The notes beneath the pieces were generated by a model. That model saw only the letters and a program-made list of their open reading frames with translations, ran no database searches and had not been told where the DNA came from. A program made the translations under genes and the position numbers. From the NCBI GenBank assembly GCA_014871385.1, contig CM026432.1:9823419-9887418 (forward strand): DNA of 64,000 nucleotides, in the 5' to 3' direction. The stretch is from Ceratodon purpureus (lineage: Eukaryota; Streptophyta; Bryopsida; Pseudoditrichales; Ditrichaceae). Below, in pieces: positions 1 to 13,683 of this stretch; the first letter of the stretch is position 1, and the number at the start of each line of letters is the position of its first letter.

Positions 1-1250
1 TCCTCAACGACGAAGCCTCGTAATCAGAATCCTCAACGAACCAACAACCTGTCCTCTAGAGCGAGTACATCACAGAGATGACCTCAACAACAATCACAGA
101 GAAAACTTCAACAGACCACGATCACACCTACCTGCACAATCCCACGATTCAAGACAACCCACTCCAACACTCAAACTCACTGACATGTACTCCTTCCCCT
201 CACCCCAGCTTCCACATTCCCTGAACTCACCTCATCATCACTCCCAAAAAAAAACCAGTACTCAACAATCACTAGAACAACCCTGCACAAACGAAACAGA
301 AAATCATACTAATACCACACCATCTCAACTCCAAACTCCCATTACTGAACCAACCATAAACGCATCACAATCCAGCACATTCACCAACATAAACTCCCCA
401 TCCAACACCTCCACTCTCCTCCAAACTCTCACATTCCCATCACAACCAAAAACATGACTCAAAACTCACTCGAAGTCACCAAAACTGAACCCAAACCATA
501 CCAGCTGCACAAGTGATTGAGTCCACCGCAGAGTGTGAGTCAGAGAGTGGGAAATGGAGTTAGAATATCCATGTGAGTGATGATTGAATGCCAATGATTC
601 TGTGATTGTGACCTGGTGAAGTGACTACAAAAGGGAGTGGTTTTTTGGTATGGTTGTGAGGTGATTGATTGGGATTCTGATGTGAATGAGGAATGATGAT
701 GATGGTGGTGGTGTGGTCCGTACTGGGAGGGGGGGTGCAGGTGCAGGTGGGGGTCCTCCTGGGAGTGGATGGGGAGGTGGAGGTGGGGGTGCAGGCCTCT
801 TTGTCCGGGGTGTTGCCCTGTCCTGGGCCTGGGCCTTGGGGGGAGGTGGGGCATGGCAGGAGGGGGCACTTGCCAGTCTGCCTGCCAGCACGGCGCTCTT
901 TCCTGTTCCTATCGTGGGGGGCTAATTTGGGTGCCTGCACTTGTATCCATGTCTCTACAGTACGGTGTGGATACCGTTCCAATTTCGGTGCAGATAAGCT
1001 GTGCACTGTAGAGCTAGCCCTAATTTTTTTGGTGGAATATTAGAAGCTGTAAAATCTATATCCCCGTCCTGTATAAGTATAGACAATAAATGGATTGTAG
1101 AATGAAATTTTATTTATTCAATTATTTTGGAGTTTTTTTAATAAAAAATTATATCTTTCATAGGCCATGAAAATTGTTTGGACTATTAGAATATTCCATG
1201 AAATAAAAACTTGGACTCATTTGCTTAGCTGTAAGCTCCGAAAGTAAAGG
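1..1250. other. low-complexity, strand-asymmetric non-coding DNA
   Basis: The first ~520 bases are rich in A and C and nearly free of G on the plus strand; from ~530 to ~900 the composition flips to G/T-rich with runs of G and GGT repeats. Short open frames here encode only Ser/Thr/Pro/His- or Gly-rich low-complexity peptides on both strands, with no recognisable domain, so I do not call a gene. From ~1020 to 1250 the sequence is ordinary AT-rich intergenic DNA. Confidence 0.5.
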
Positions 1251-1254
1251 ATCA

Positions 1255-1662
1255 AGAGCATCAGTAGTATGCACTGCAACTGTGCATGGCGAGCCCGGCG
1301 GCAAAACTATACCCCAATGGACTCTAGAAAACTCCTGTCAAACTATCAGGTCGCGCCAAACTGCTTCAGGTCTCTGTAAAATTCGACGATTCGGCCAACG
1401 ATTTAGTCTTCAAGGTAAACCGGGCCAATGGCATGTTTGCACTAAAGACAATACGCTTAATAAATCCGGGGTCTACATATGCTTTGACCAAGATGACCTA
1501 GGCCCATCCACAAATGCCACGAGGACAAGGAGGATCAAAACGAAGACCCATTTACAGGATTCTAATAGACCACAGTTCCAATGTCCCCTCCCTCTACATA
1601 CTCGGCGTCCTGTCAAAGCCCGTTGTTGAGAGCGTTTGATAAGCAACCATTGCTGATGCTCT
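1255..1662. mobile_element. small inverted-repeat transposon relic (element 1)
   Basis: The left end begins AGAGCATCAG and the right end is its reverse complement, CTGATGCTCT, giving a ~408-bp unit. The interior is unusually GC-rich and coding-like: one frame reads ...KFDDSANDLVFKVNRANG... but is interrupted by TAG codons, so it may be a captured gene scrap, which I cannot identify. The element abuts the next element, which starts with the same terminal octamer. I did not find a convincing target-site duplication, so the superfamily is unassigned. Confidence 0.45.
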
Positions 1663-1663
1663 G

Positions 1664-2555
1664 AGAGCATCAGTAGTGGGTCACTGCAAACCCAAACCTA
1701 TCTTTTGATTGATCTAAAATCAGACGTTTAAATTACCATCATTAGAAGCGCATTGAGATAAACGTGAGATATTTTTCAAGAATTTTTTTGTAAAAAAGAT
1801 TGACGTAGGTGAAGTGTCCCATTGAAAACACAACATTTTCAAAATTTAGAGGGAGTACACCAAATCTTGCTTAAAAATGGAAAGATCTTCCAACACTCCC
1901 TCTATATTTATAAAATTCAAATGGAGTGTGGTCCCTCTATATTTATGAAATTCTAAGGGCATTAGTAGTGGGTCACTGTAAAGCTCACTGTAAACCAAAA
2001 TGTATCTTTTGACTTACCTAAAACTAGAGGGTAAAATTACCATCATTAGAAGCGTAGTTAATATTACAAAAATTACACTTCAAAAAAAAAAAATTTGTGA
2101 AATTGGGATTAGGTGACAATGAACGGGTAGTGCTGGCAGTTAGTCACGAGCTAGCCGGTTGATTTTGAGAATTTCCGAATGAATTTGGAAAGTTTAGGAA
2201 GGGGTTCCAGAAGAAAATGAAGGTTTCCGGAAATGGGCCGATTAGGAAAAAAAAATGCCGGCAATTTGGCAAGCTGCCCTAGAGTACAATGAAAACATTA
2301 CATTTTCAAAATTTAGAGGGAGTACACCAAATCTTGCTTTAAAATGGAAAAATCCTCCCACACTCCCTCTATATTTCTGAAATATAAAGGGACATTTCAC
2401 CTACATCAAATTTTTACAATTTTTTTTTTCTTGAGAAATATCTCACGTTTATTTTAATGCGCTTCTAATGATGGTAATTTCAATGTCTAATTTTAGGTCA
2501 GTCAAAAGATAGATTTGGTTAGGGAGGCTGTATAGTGTGCAATTGGGGATGCTCT
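1664..2555. mobile_element. foldback-type non-autonomous element (element 2)
   Basis: It starts AGAGCATC and ends GATGCTCT. Long terminal inverted repeats of roughly 190 bases are visible: the left arm (from 1664) and the reverse complement of the right arm (ending 2555) share 'TACCATCATTAGAAGCGC', 'AAACGTGAGATATTT' and 'GTAGGTGAA' in the same order. An additional direct-orientation copy of the arm lies at about 1959-2055, indicating nested insertion or internal duplication. No coding capacity. The superfamily (hAT, MULE or foldback) is uncertain because no target-site duplication was recognised. Confidence 0.6.
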
Positions 2556-4307
<1,752 letters not shown>

Positions 4308-5810
4308 ATGGAATCACAAGAGCAGCCAATGGATACATCTGCAGGGAGCACAGAACAAGCAGCTCATCAAAATCCAGGAGTCATCTTACAGGTGTCTCAA
4401 CTTAGCCCCTTCGAACTTGGTAAATCAGCATCTGTGGAGCGACATCTCTCTGAACTTTCGTCACCGTACTTCTCCCCACGGATTCAGAGCATGAGACATC
4501 ACGCAAGCGAGTTCAGCAGTAGACTTGACTTCCAGATTGCTGCCTCTAAATCTCACTGGACCGATATTAGCCCAGAAGTAGTCTGTTTTAACAATAGAAA
4601 GCATCCTTACATGTGGGGTCTCATCCCAAGGGAGTTTGGTGGATTTAGATTGGGTCGGCGATTAATGTCAGAAGATTCAGAAATCCTCGTTGAGAGGTCT
4701 ATTCAAAAGAGTAGGGAGGTGTTTGAAAGATTGAAGAGAGCTCAACATTCCTTCTTCAAAGACTTCAACGATCTGGTGCTGGGCAAGAAAATTGCAGAGG
4801 GGGGTCAGGCAGATATCTACGAGGGTACTTGTTCAAATTACAATTCAGTTGACGAAAGACCTTCAGAGTGTGTAGTAAAGGCTTTCAAGAGAGGACTTAG
4901 TCTTGACTCATTGCATTCCCAGTGGCCCTCAAAGTTATGTCAAAAGATTAGAAACTCATACAAAGATACTGGGACGTCTGAGATTATAGGGTGCACCTTG
5001 TTGGAGGATGGCAGGTGTGCGTTTGTGTTGCAGAGGTACTGGGGTGATCTTCGGACCCTCATCGACCACAACATGTTGGAGACTGGAAATCGATGTCCAC
5101 CATTTCGAGAATCTGTTGCTGTCAGGATTTTGTGGCAAATTGCGAGAGGAATGGACATTCTACATGAAAACAACATCCTTCATAACGACCTTAAGGCATC
5201 AAATGTCCTCCTCCACATGTACAATAACGGGTTTTCCCCAGAACACCCTGACTGTTATGTGGCGGATTTTGAATGTTCCGTTGGCGTTGTGGGGACAGGA
5301 TTCTGGAGAGCACCCGAAATCTTACGGGCTTTGAAAAAAGGGACATTATATGACGCTGTCAGTCAATGCACTAAAATGACAGATGTCTACAGCTTTGGTA
5401 TGTTGTGTTATGAAGTTTTAACAGGACGTATTCCATTCGAAGATAAGTCTCCTAGGGATTATGCCGTGGTGCTGAGCGGGCAAAGGCCAGAGTTGCCTGT
5501 TGCCTACAAGCATACGAGAATCGGGAACATGGTGAGGGCGTGTTGGGATGCAGATCCACAGAAGAGGCCATCGTTCAAAAACATTTGCCACGCGATTGAG
5601 AGTGAAGTGAATTATCGGCGCTGGTACTTGACCGAGAATGAGTTTCCATACTTCGGGTGGCGAGGAAAAAAGATGGATGCATCCATGGTAAGGTGGGGTT
5701 GGTATATTAACCAGGGTTCTAGAGAGTTAAATTATGTGCCTTACAGAAATGGCATGTACCTTAGATTGCACCCCGGTGACTTCGTCTCCTGGGACGTTTG
5801 GCAATTTTAA
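4308..5810 (+). CDS. atypical serine/threonine protein kinase, 500 aa
   Basis: The protein kinase fold is complete. A glycine-loop region IAEGGQADIYEG lies near residue 160, a VVK lysine is at about 191, HNDLKASN (catalytic loop, HND instead of HRD, with Asp294, Lys296 and the Asn kept) is at 292-299, DFE replaces DFG at 320-322, APE is at 335-337, DVYSFGMLCYEVLTG is subdomain IX and RPSF subdomain XI. The segment between DFE and APE is only 12 residues, very short for an activation loop. An N-terminal region of ~155 residues and a ~60-residue C-terminal tail carry no recognised domain. The gene is intronless from the ATG chosen at 4308, the first ATG in frame; an upstream in-frame GTG at 4245 is unlikely in a plant. 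The sequence resembles expanded receptor-less tyrosine-kinase-like families of mosses (inference). Metal-binding Asp320 is retained, so activity is possible. Confidence 0.85.
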   Translation: MESQEQPMDTSAGSTEQAAHQNPGVILQVSQLSPFELGKSASVERHLSELSSPYFSPRIQSMRHHASEFSSRLDFQIAASKSHWTDISPEVVCFNNRKHPYMWGLIPREFGGFRLGRRLMSEDSEILVERSIQKSREVFERLKRAQHSFFKDFNDLVLGKKIAEGGQADIYEGTCSNYNSVDERPSECVVKAFKRGLSLDSLHSQWPSKLCQKIRNSYKDTGTSEIIGCTLLEDGRCAFVLQRYWGDLRTLIDHNMLETGNRCPPFRESVAVRILWQIARGMDILHENNILHNDLKASNVLLHMYNNGFSPEHPDCYVADFECSVGVVGTGFWRAPEILRALKKGTLYDAVSQCTKMTDVYSFGMLCYEVLTGRIPFEDKSPRDYAVVLSGQRPELPVAYKHTRIGNMVRACWDADPQKRPSFKNICHAIESEVNYRRWYLTENEFPYFGWRGKKMDASMVRWGWYINQGSRELNYVPYRNGMYLRLHPGDFVSWDVWQF

Positions 5811-7645
5811 CGAGACTCCGTTTCAGACCACGAATCAACCGCTGAGTGGCCATGTGGAGAAAAATAAGCATATTCATATCTCATTAAATTCAAACTCAAA
5901 AGAATACTAGTGCCCATCTAGTTTCTAGTCCTTCTCCAGTCTGAAGTTTAGTAGTAGCCTTAACATTCTGCTGGTCGGTTGATCTCAAGTTTCCCCCAAC
6001 TTGTGTCATCTCTCATGCCCGAAGACCTCAGCCTGTGATCCATAGACTTCTATGTGAAGCACACAAACGAGTTATTGAGCAAACTAACGAGGATCAGAAA
6101 CTAATCACCGTCTAATGAAACCAGTTAGGAACTATTGTTTGATTTAAGTCTCTCTTAACAAGTCAGAAACACACTTAGGAGTCAGGCCTGCGGCTGAAAT
6201 TATTGATCGACTTATTTAAACATGAGTTCTAATGATCACAGTTTTGTTCTTCAACTTTGACTTCTTGCAATGATAAACCATGAAAATGATGAACTCATAT
6301 TATGTGCATAAATTTGCTATAGGAAAATGACGTCGATGAATGCTGAACGGAAGTGATTCCATTCAGGATACATAATTAACAATAACTGGCTAACATCCTT
6401 CAAATTACTCCGAGGCGGTGGTTGATGTACGTCCTCACTTAATTCATCAATTGAGGAGAACACCATCAGCATTGGTCCGTGCCTGATACAAAATTCTGAC
6501 TGAAAAACCTGTTAATTGCAGCTGGATTTACACAAGGCAAACCCTTATTCCTAGTTGTTCACGAACTGAGAAATTCGTCACGCCCTTACAATTTCTATAG
6601 TGTTCGTGTATGTCAAGTAATTTGGGCCATGCCGGGTTCTTTACGGCCCTACATCAATCGTCTCATAACGAGGGCTTTGTGCACAAAACTCTGGAACTTC
6701 AACTCTTTGACTTGAGAAAATTAGCAATGCGAGGTGGTGAAGGTCATGTCTCCCAGCGTCCCATGCGGCGAAGTTCATCCAGGACTCCGAACATCAAAAG
6801 GTCTAAGACGTTGCAGGACTAGGTCATCGTCGACCAAATGAAGAAATCGCTGCCCCGCGGCCCATCCGCATGGCGTCATAATGCAAGCTTCGTAAGTTAA
6901 GTTACGTAGGTGAACTAAGGTATACACACCCATGACGGATAATGAACCCATGACTGATATATAGGCTTCCCCATTGCAGAGCAATGGAAAACCAGTAACC
7001 ATAATTGATGAACAGTAGATTTAGGATGCATCCTCCAATAGAATGCCTCTGTGAGTGTTATGGACATGTTGTTGTTCACTACTCTTATTGTTGTCTGTCA
7101 TTGGTATACCTATATGTCAATCATGGGTCAATGCCACTTTTGGACAAAAAAAATTGTAGTAATTTGAATTTTACTGAATTAATTTTGAAAGATCGAGATC
7201 CGCCTCACCTACAGCCGCTTCAACTAGGAGCTTATCGATATCTCCATGAATTGAGTTCTCCACTGTGACAGTGGTACTTTCTTCGGCAGACAGCATGTCG
7301 AACAACGTCGAGAAAATCTCGATCATTAGGACTAGTAAAGTGTGTTCACCGGCAGCGACAAAGTTTTCTTTAGAATTAGCCATTCAGCTTTGCATGTGAT
7401 TCTGTAACGTTAAACCGAGGCACCTATTGCACATTGCGGCGTTAGATGAATCAGTAATTTGTAATTGTCTCGTTAGAGTGGAGGTTAGAGTGGAGGTGAG
7501 GCGCGGACCTTAGTTAATAAGGCATTCATGTTCTGAAGGAGCTAGGTGCATCATCTTGAGTCTGACAGTGTATCAAATCATGTCGAACATGAGTTGAAAG
7601 TTTTCATATATATTGATCAGCTTATTGAGTGATATTGATATCAGT
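5811..7645. other. intergenic DNA, no gene recognised
   Basis: Downstream region of the kinase gene followed by anonymous sequence. A 70-codon minus-strand open frame at 7171-7383 (acidic, starting MANSKENF) has protein-like composition but no family I recognise and no splice context, so it is not called as a gene. The last bases before 7646 (AGT) are the left target-site copy of the CACTA element. Confidence 0.4.
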
Positions 7646-10173
7646 CACTACAAGAGGCCGCTGAAATCGTTACAATTTTGTAACGCTTATCTTCTGACAT
7701 GTTTGTAACACATTTTCAGGAACATTTTTGTGTCGCTTTTTTGTCCCAAAAGGACTACAGGTTTGTCTCGCATTTGTAACACTTTTTAGATGTATTCCGA
7801 AATCTATGTGAACGTGAAATCTACAAGCGCGGTACGACAAATCTAGATGTTATTCTTGAATCGGCGATTTCTTTAAGACTAAAGAGATTGTACTTGGGAC
7901 TCCTAGAATCTACAAAACTGTAGGACCTCTGAATCCAAGATTGGGGAAGTAAGAACACCATTGCACATTGTCTCCGATGGTGGCATTGAATGCATTCTTG
8001 TTATTTGAAACAAGAAATAATTTGAAATGGTTTTCTACGTGAAATTGGATTTTTCATTTTTATAAGTTATAAATTCTATAGATTAACTATCTTACATTGA
8101 GATATGAGAAAAAATAATACACTACCTACATTCATAGGGTACAAGGCTACTTATAATTCTTCCAAGAATTTTGAGTAATTTGTACGAAGCTTCTCACGCT
8201 ACATCTACTTATAAAATTTAACCCATGTACAGAATGGACCATAATTTAACTTCAAGCTCCTCTACAATCCCTATTTTGCATGCCTATAGCACATCATCGA
8301 TGAAATGCATATAGCAGAACATGTAGTTTCTTTAGACATTGGTAAAGAAACTACATGTTACATTGGGTAATATCGGAAGGAATTCCGATATCGGTGAAAT
8401 TACATAGGAATTCATAGTTTCCTTAGACATTGATATTGTACTATGAATCTCAACTATCATAGATTGCTCTTTAATTTTATCATAAATATTTTAATTTATT
8501 TAGGATTGATTTTTTTATTTTAAATAATGATTAAGCATCTTGTTTATCTTTGTCTTCCTTTGCAAATAATTGAATTTTGAACAAAGTTTCTTAGTTTTTG
8601 CAAGAGTGTTTACTTCTGCGGAACATTGATTATGATTATCAAATTGCCCGTAATCTCATAAAAACTCAAAGACACACCTATACAGCTCGAGTTACCACTA
8701 CTCTTAATATGATGTTTATTGTAATATACACTAAACACAAATCCTTACACTAATCGCAAACTAGACATTTAGTGTAGTAACCAAAGCGTACACTACAACC
8801 AAATATTACATTAAATGTAAATTCTTGGAAAGATTGCAATATAATTTATTTTTTACTTGTAAAAATTTAGTGTTTACAAAAAATATTAGTACATTTGCTC
8901 ACTAGAAAAAAAAAAATTATACATTTGGGTAATCAAAAGTGAAAACAATTTTGAATACATTTCAAAAACCAACTAATTGCAACAAACAATTGAAGAAAAT
9001 ATAGCTTAGATATAAAAAAGAAATGTCCATCTAAAAAAAGAAATATTTGCAAAAAAAATTACTGTAGACATGGAATGAAAGAAAAAATACCACCTATTAA
9101 TAGAACAATTTCAAAGAAGAATGAAAAAATGAAATGTAAACATGGAATGAACAATAAAATCTTAGCTGAAAATAGAAACGTTAGAATGTAGAGATGGAAT
9201 GGAAAAAAATTATTCAAAATAGAAACATTTGCAACAAAATTTGAAAAGAATAGAATGTAAATGTGGATGTAAATTGGAAGTGCAATTAAAAATAAAATAT
9301 ATTCAACATAATTTGATGGAGATGAAATTGAGGAGATAGAGAAAGTGACTTTAGTACTCTGCATCACCTACTACCCACAGAATAGCAAATATCAGTTGTA
9401 TCTCAATACAATAGTGAAAAAACGAATTAGAAAACAATAAAGATACATAAAGGCAACATTGGATGAAAAAGATAAAATGTAGAATCCATCAAATCAAATG
9501 TTCTTTTTATATTCAATTTTAATTTTAGAGGATTTACAATAGATATCAGAATCAAGGGAGTAAGTCAAATATACTCTAGATTTGTCACCATCAAAACATT
9601 ATCTGGGCTAATGAATTCTACACATTATACTCACTCTCAAGAATCCCATTCTCTATTTATTTATTCTATCACCACACACAAATTCTTGTTTATTCATATA
9701 TCTTATCACACAAATTTTTGTATGTATTTTTCCAATAATATGTGCAAACTATTAGCCATGCTCCCTTGTCTGCACACCATACAATAACTACTCATGTACC
9801 CATTTTAAACATTTTTAAACATCTCATTCAATAATTAGCAATTGATCACATAAACTCACTCTAAATTATTATCATTTCCATCAAATGTCACAGATTGAAA
9901 GATCCTATGTCCAGAGATTGCTTCTTATATAGCTACTACCGACGTGAAAAAACAAATAAAATAAAGAATAATGTATGAAAATTTCTAGGACCATACCTGT
10001 AACTCAAATTTGATATTATAATGATTTAAAACTTAGAATCCAAGTTCACTATATAGTCGTCCTTATTCCTGCAAGATTCCAACATGTATTTCCTTGTTAG
10101 TGTTTTTCTTCAATTATCAATTATAATTTATACTCTCATTTCATCAAAGCGGAGTCGTTACATTAAACAATAG

Positions 10174-12045
10174 TCACGTCGTTTCAACTGGGTTTTGCTC
10201 ATACCTTGTTCTTCTTGTACCGTAATCGGAGTCTTCATGCGAGTCTAAAACAAGTTCATCCCTTTCAACGCCTCTCATCTCATGTTCGTCATCCGAATCA
10301 GCTAATTCATAGTTTTCATGAGTATTATCATTTGTGTCCAATTCTATTTGTTCTTTGAATCGCATTTGTCTACATACCTCATTTGTGTCTTCCGTTTCTA
10401 AAACACATGCTTCTAGCCCAATTATGTGAGTTCGGTCATTCTATGCTGATGCTGGTTCAATAGAATCAAAAACAACATAGTTTAGAGGATTGTCTTGAAG
10501 CACAAATAGGTTTTTGTATTTTGAAAAACACTTGTTTCACACAATGAAGGGGAACAAATGGAATATCTTCAATGTGGACGCTGCGCAGATTTGACTTTTG
10601 GTCCTAAAAAAGCAACAGGCAATTATTCCATATTGTGTTTCTTTCATACCATTGTACTTTGAAAAGTATAAGCTTCCCAGCTTTGCGAAAGTTTGCCTCT
10701 ACTATATCTTGTGAAACTCCAACATGATCTAGGATGTGCTCTCCTTCAAAAAATCTACACGGAATTCCAGAACCACATCTTTGTCGAAGCTTGTTAATTG
10801 AATGTCTTCTAAAGTGTCGACCATATGAGAACATATGTAAATAACTTTTATACTTGTGATCACAACACTATGAAATATCTTTCACAACTTTGTCCTTAAA
10901 ATTGATTGAATCAGTATTTAATTGATTCTTTTTTTTATGTTGTACAGTCATACGTATCCAATCATCAATATCTGCAATTGGTTGTGGATGAATACGACGT
11001 TTTTGAGAATCAGCATGTCAAAATGCTCTTAATTCTTCACGATATTTTTCTACCACATTGTTGTATTGATCGACATATGATTTCATTAGTGGAGAGTTCA
11101 AGATGTTACATATATTAATTTGTCGATAGTTTATGTCGTTATAATTTGAAAATCTCTTCATTTTTCCCTTACCTTGAAGCTCTTGACCTACAAACCAAAT
11201 CACATTCATGATTAATTTCAAAGATATTGACCAATCCAAATAAAATGATTCCAAAATATAAAAATATTATCTTAAAAAATTCAAATAGGCAATATATACT
11301 AAAATATATATTCTAAGGAGAATTTTTTCAACATAATAAAATTGAAAAAACAAATAAAAATCATTCCATCGATAAACACTTGCTTTACAATTAATACCTC
11401 TGATTTTGATGTCTTCGATCTCTTTCCAAAGTGGAGGAGCATCTTCATCTAGATCCCATTGAAAACTCAAATTGATGAATACCCATGTCTCTTGTAAACG
11501 ATAGCCTTCACCAACGCTCCCTTCCGATCTAGCTTGCTGACTTATAAAACTCTTCAGGGTTTTGATGTATTGCTCTACAAAAACATCCATCGCATGTGCA
11601 TTGGACCGGCCAATCAAACCTCTTTGGGTAGATGAATTAATAAATATTATTGCGAATCAAAAAATGATGTTGGAAATTGCATTTGTAAAATTGAACACAT
11701 AATTGGGGCTTTTTTTTTGAAAAGTTCCAATTTATTCTTTTGCACAACTTTCATGCATAGATATCTTGCATATCAAGATAATCAATATACACTTTCCTTG
11801 ACACCAGCTGATAAAGAATCCTTTTTGATAATAGCAACCGGCAAATGATACCGCAATATATTCAAGAAGTCGTGCAATTTCAAACCGGAAAACTTGTTGT
11901 CCTTTTTGTTGAACACATTGTATAATATGGCTCCAAAACCTATAATGTTGGTCCACGCAGGTCTGTTGATTCTCTTTGATTAAGATTGAAGTATACTCTC
12001 AAATGTTCTGCGGTAACTGTTGATGCAAAAAAATGTTTGAATCTA
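10174..12045 (-). pseudogene. TNP2-type CACTA transposase, C-terminal remnant
   Basis: Several minus-strand open stretches read in order as the C-terminal part of an En/Spm TNP2 protein. About 12045-11735 gives FLHQQLPQNIRE and a degenerate DUF4218 region. About 11617-11400 gives YIKTLKSFISQQARSEGSVG EGY, the hallmark DUF4218 segment. About 11254-11018 gives NSPLMKSYVDQY. About 10834-10604 (AGKLILFKVQWYERN) corresponds to DUF4216, and 10365-10174 is an acidic tail. The pieces are separated by AT-rich gaps, some of which could be introns, but frames are broken. The Transposase_21 catalytic domain expected upstream (above 12.1 kb) was not found. Family assignment is firm because the protein lies within CACTA termini. 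Confidence 0.75.
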
Positions 12046-12507
12046 AGAACAAGTCGAATATATTTAAGAACCTGTATAAAATAAAAATTAAGTAGAAAAT
12101 GTTAATATTAAAAAATAATTGTGTCATAGTCATGCATGACAGTACTAAACAATATTCAAGAACATATGAATTACGTAATTGTGTTCCAATATGAAAAGGA
12201 GTCATAGAATGTAAAATCCAAACAATTACATTCAAAAAATGTAATCTGAAACTAGAGACTTCAGTGAAAATTACCTTAATTGGTATCTTGGTCCCCAATA
12301 CATCATCTCGATATCGATTATCTCCAGAATTTTGACATCTTGTATCACTTTCACGTTCATTATCAAAGAGTTGGCAATCATTTGGACATGCGTGAATAAA
12401 TTAATGCTCCATCAAAAATTCGTTTAAGATTCCGCGATTCTAATGCTTTTATTTGTATTTTAATTGGCTCCTCCTCTTAGAAGGCCTATGCACGCCTTGG
12501 AATTTCC

Positions 12508-13250
12508 ATGTTTAATACTAGAGAAGGCAACAACTCAAACAGTTTGCGGCGAGGAACCGGAGTGAGCATCTGTGGTGGCAGGATGTCTGCGGCACACAAG
12601 AGAGCAACAGGTGTCTCGCCCGAGTTGATCCAAACGTCGAGACTCGGGAGGAGTCAAATATGCCTAATCCATGCGTGCGGAGCGAATGTTCACTAGCTAC
12701 ACAAGATTCTGCTCCAACGTCTGGCCCATTCTCATCGAGAGGACGTGATGTACCATTGCCAGAATATCATGAGCATCAACATCAAAGCCAGGAGCAATTT
12801 CAGAGGCAGAATGGAGAGGTGGATATCATGCAACGAGCATCACTAGCAGAGTCATTTCGAAGTCGACTCTAAAGCGTTGTCTCGTGTACATTTGCGAGAT
12901 TGCCATGAGTCATGGATTGTGCAGAAACATGGTGCAGGAGTGGACGCCATTCTAGAGGGTTTGTTGGCTAGTTTCAGGAACTATCCTCATTGGGATTGAA
13001 GGAAGGTAGTGCTAGAAATTGGCCAATGGCAACGAAGGCAAAGGAACCGTTATCGTTGTGAGGCTTCAAAGCTAGGGCCTGGAAGCCTGGAAGTGACACT
13101 TGTACTTCTTGGAATTTTTTTGTAGCACAAGCCAGAAAGCATCGGGTGAATCTGAATTGGAACGCAAGACAAATGAATGCACTTTGTCATTGCTGTTTTG
13201 TGCCAAATAAGCTGGGAAGTCAAGGCAAAGAGTCCTTCATCAATGAATTT
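12508..13250 (+). pseudogene. possible second CACTA gene (TNPA-like), decayed
   Basis: Two overlapping plus-strand open frames (12508-12696 and 12660-12872) followed by coding-like but interrupted sequence to about 13250. The composition (Arg/Gln/His-rich, GC higher than the surroundings) suggests a former exon. It lies opposite the transposase within the CACTA element, where a DNA-binding accessory protein could be encoded. I cannot match it to a domain; the assignment rests on position only. Confidence 0.3.
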
Positions 13251-13683
13251 GTGAGTATGTTTTGCACATGCTTTTATTTATTGAAGTGATTTGAATTAAA
13301 AATGAACAATTTTCTAATCTATGTGCAATTCGATTGATAATTGCATTGGCTAGATTCATCGATACGAAGAGTATCATCAACTCGAATTCATAACTAGAGC
13401 TAATGAAGTTGGATCTAAGGCGTTTTCTTAAGAATACAGGACTTGTTTTAGGTCCCCTATGCATAATTCAGATGGCTCATTGTCTAAGACAGTACGTTCC
13501 AAAACTCTAATTTATAACACTTCCCAGATGAATCCATAGAAGATACATTTGTATCACTTTTGTAACACTTTTGTGCAGATACTTGCAATAGGTTTGGTAC
13601 CGGTGATAATTAGATTTATGTTACAAATTTGACGCAATGAAGTTATAAAGCTGTAACCAAAAGGTTGCTCTGTTGTAGTGAGT

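Larger units (their letters stand above)
7646..13680. mobile_element. CACTA (En/Spm) DNA transposon with both ends
   Basis: The left end is CACTACAAGAG and the right end, read inward on the minus strand, is CACTACAACAG (10 of 11 identical). Both are flanked by the trinucleotide AGT (7643-7645 and 13681-13683), the 3-bp target duplication expected of this superfamily. Subterminal regions on both sides carry repeated TTTGTAACA/GTTACAAA-type motifs (for example 7675-7775 and 13550-13640), as in other CACTA elements. The interior holds a decayed TNP2-type transposase on the minus strand and a possible second gene on the plus strand. Length is 6,035 bp, short for an autonomous element, and the catalytic part of the transposase is not visible, so this copy is probably immobile by itself. 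Confidence 0.9.

Noticed and set aside
540-1043. Proline/histidine-rich (minus) and glycine/valine-rich (plus) frames
   Set aside because: Low-complexity G-rich DNA read in several frames; no start context, splice sites or domains.
7171-7383. Small acidic minus-strand ORF (70 codons)
   Set aside because: Protein-like composition, but isolated, unrecognised and without splice or promoter context; too weak to annotate as a gene.
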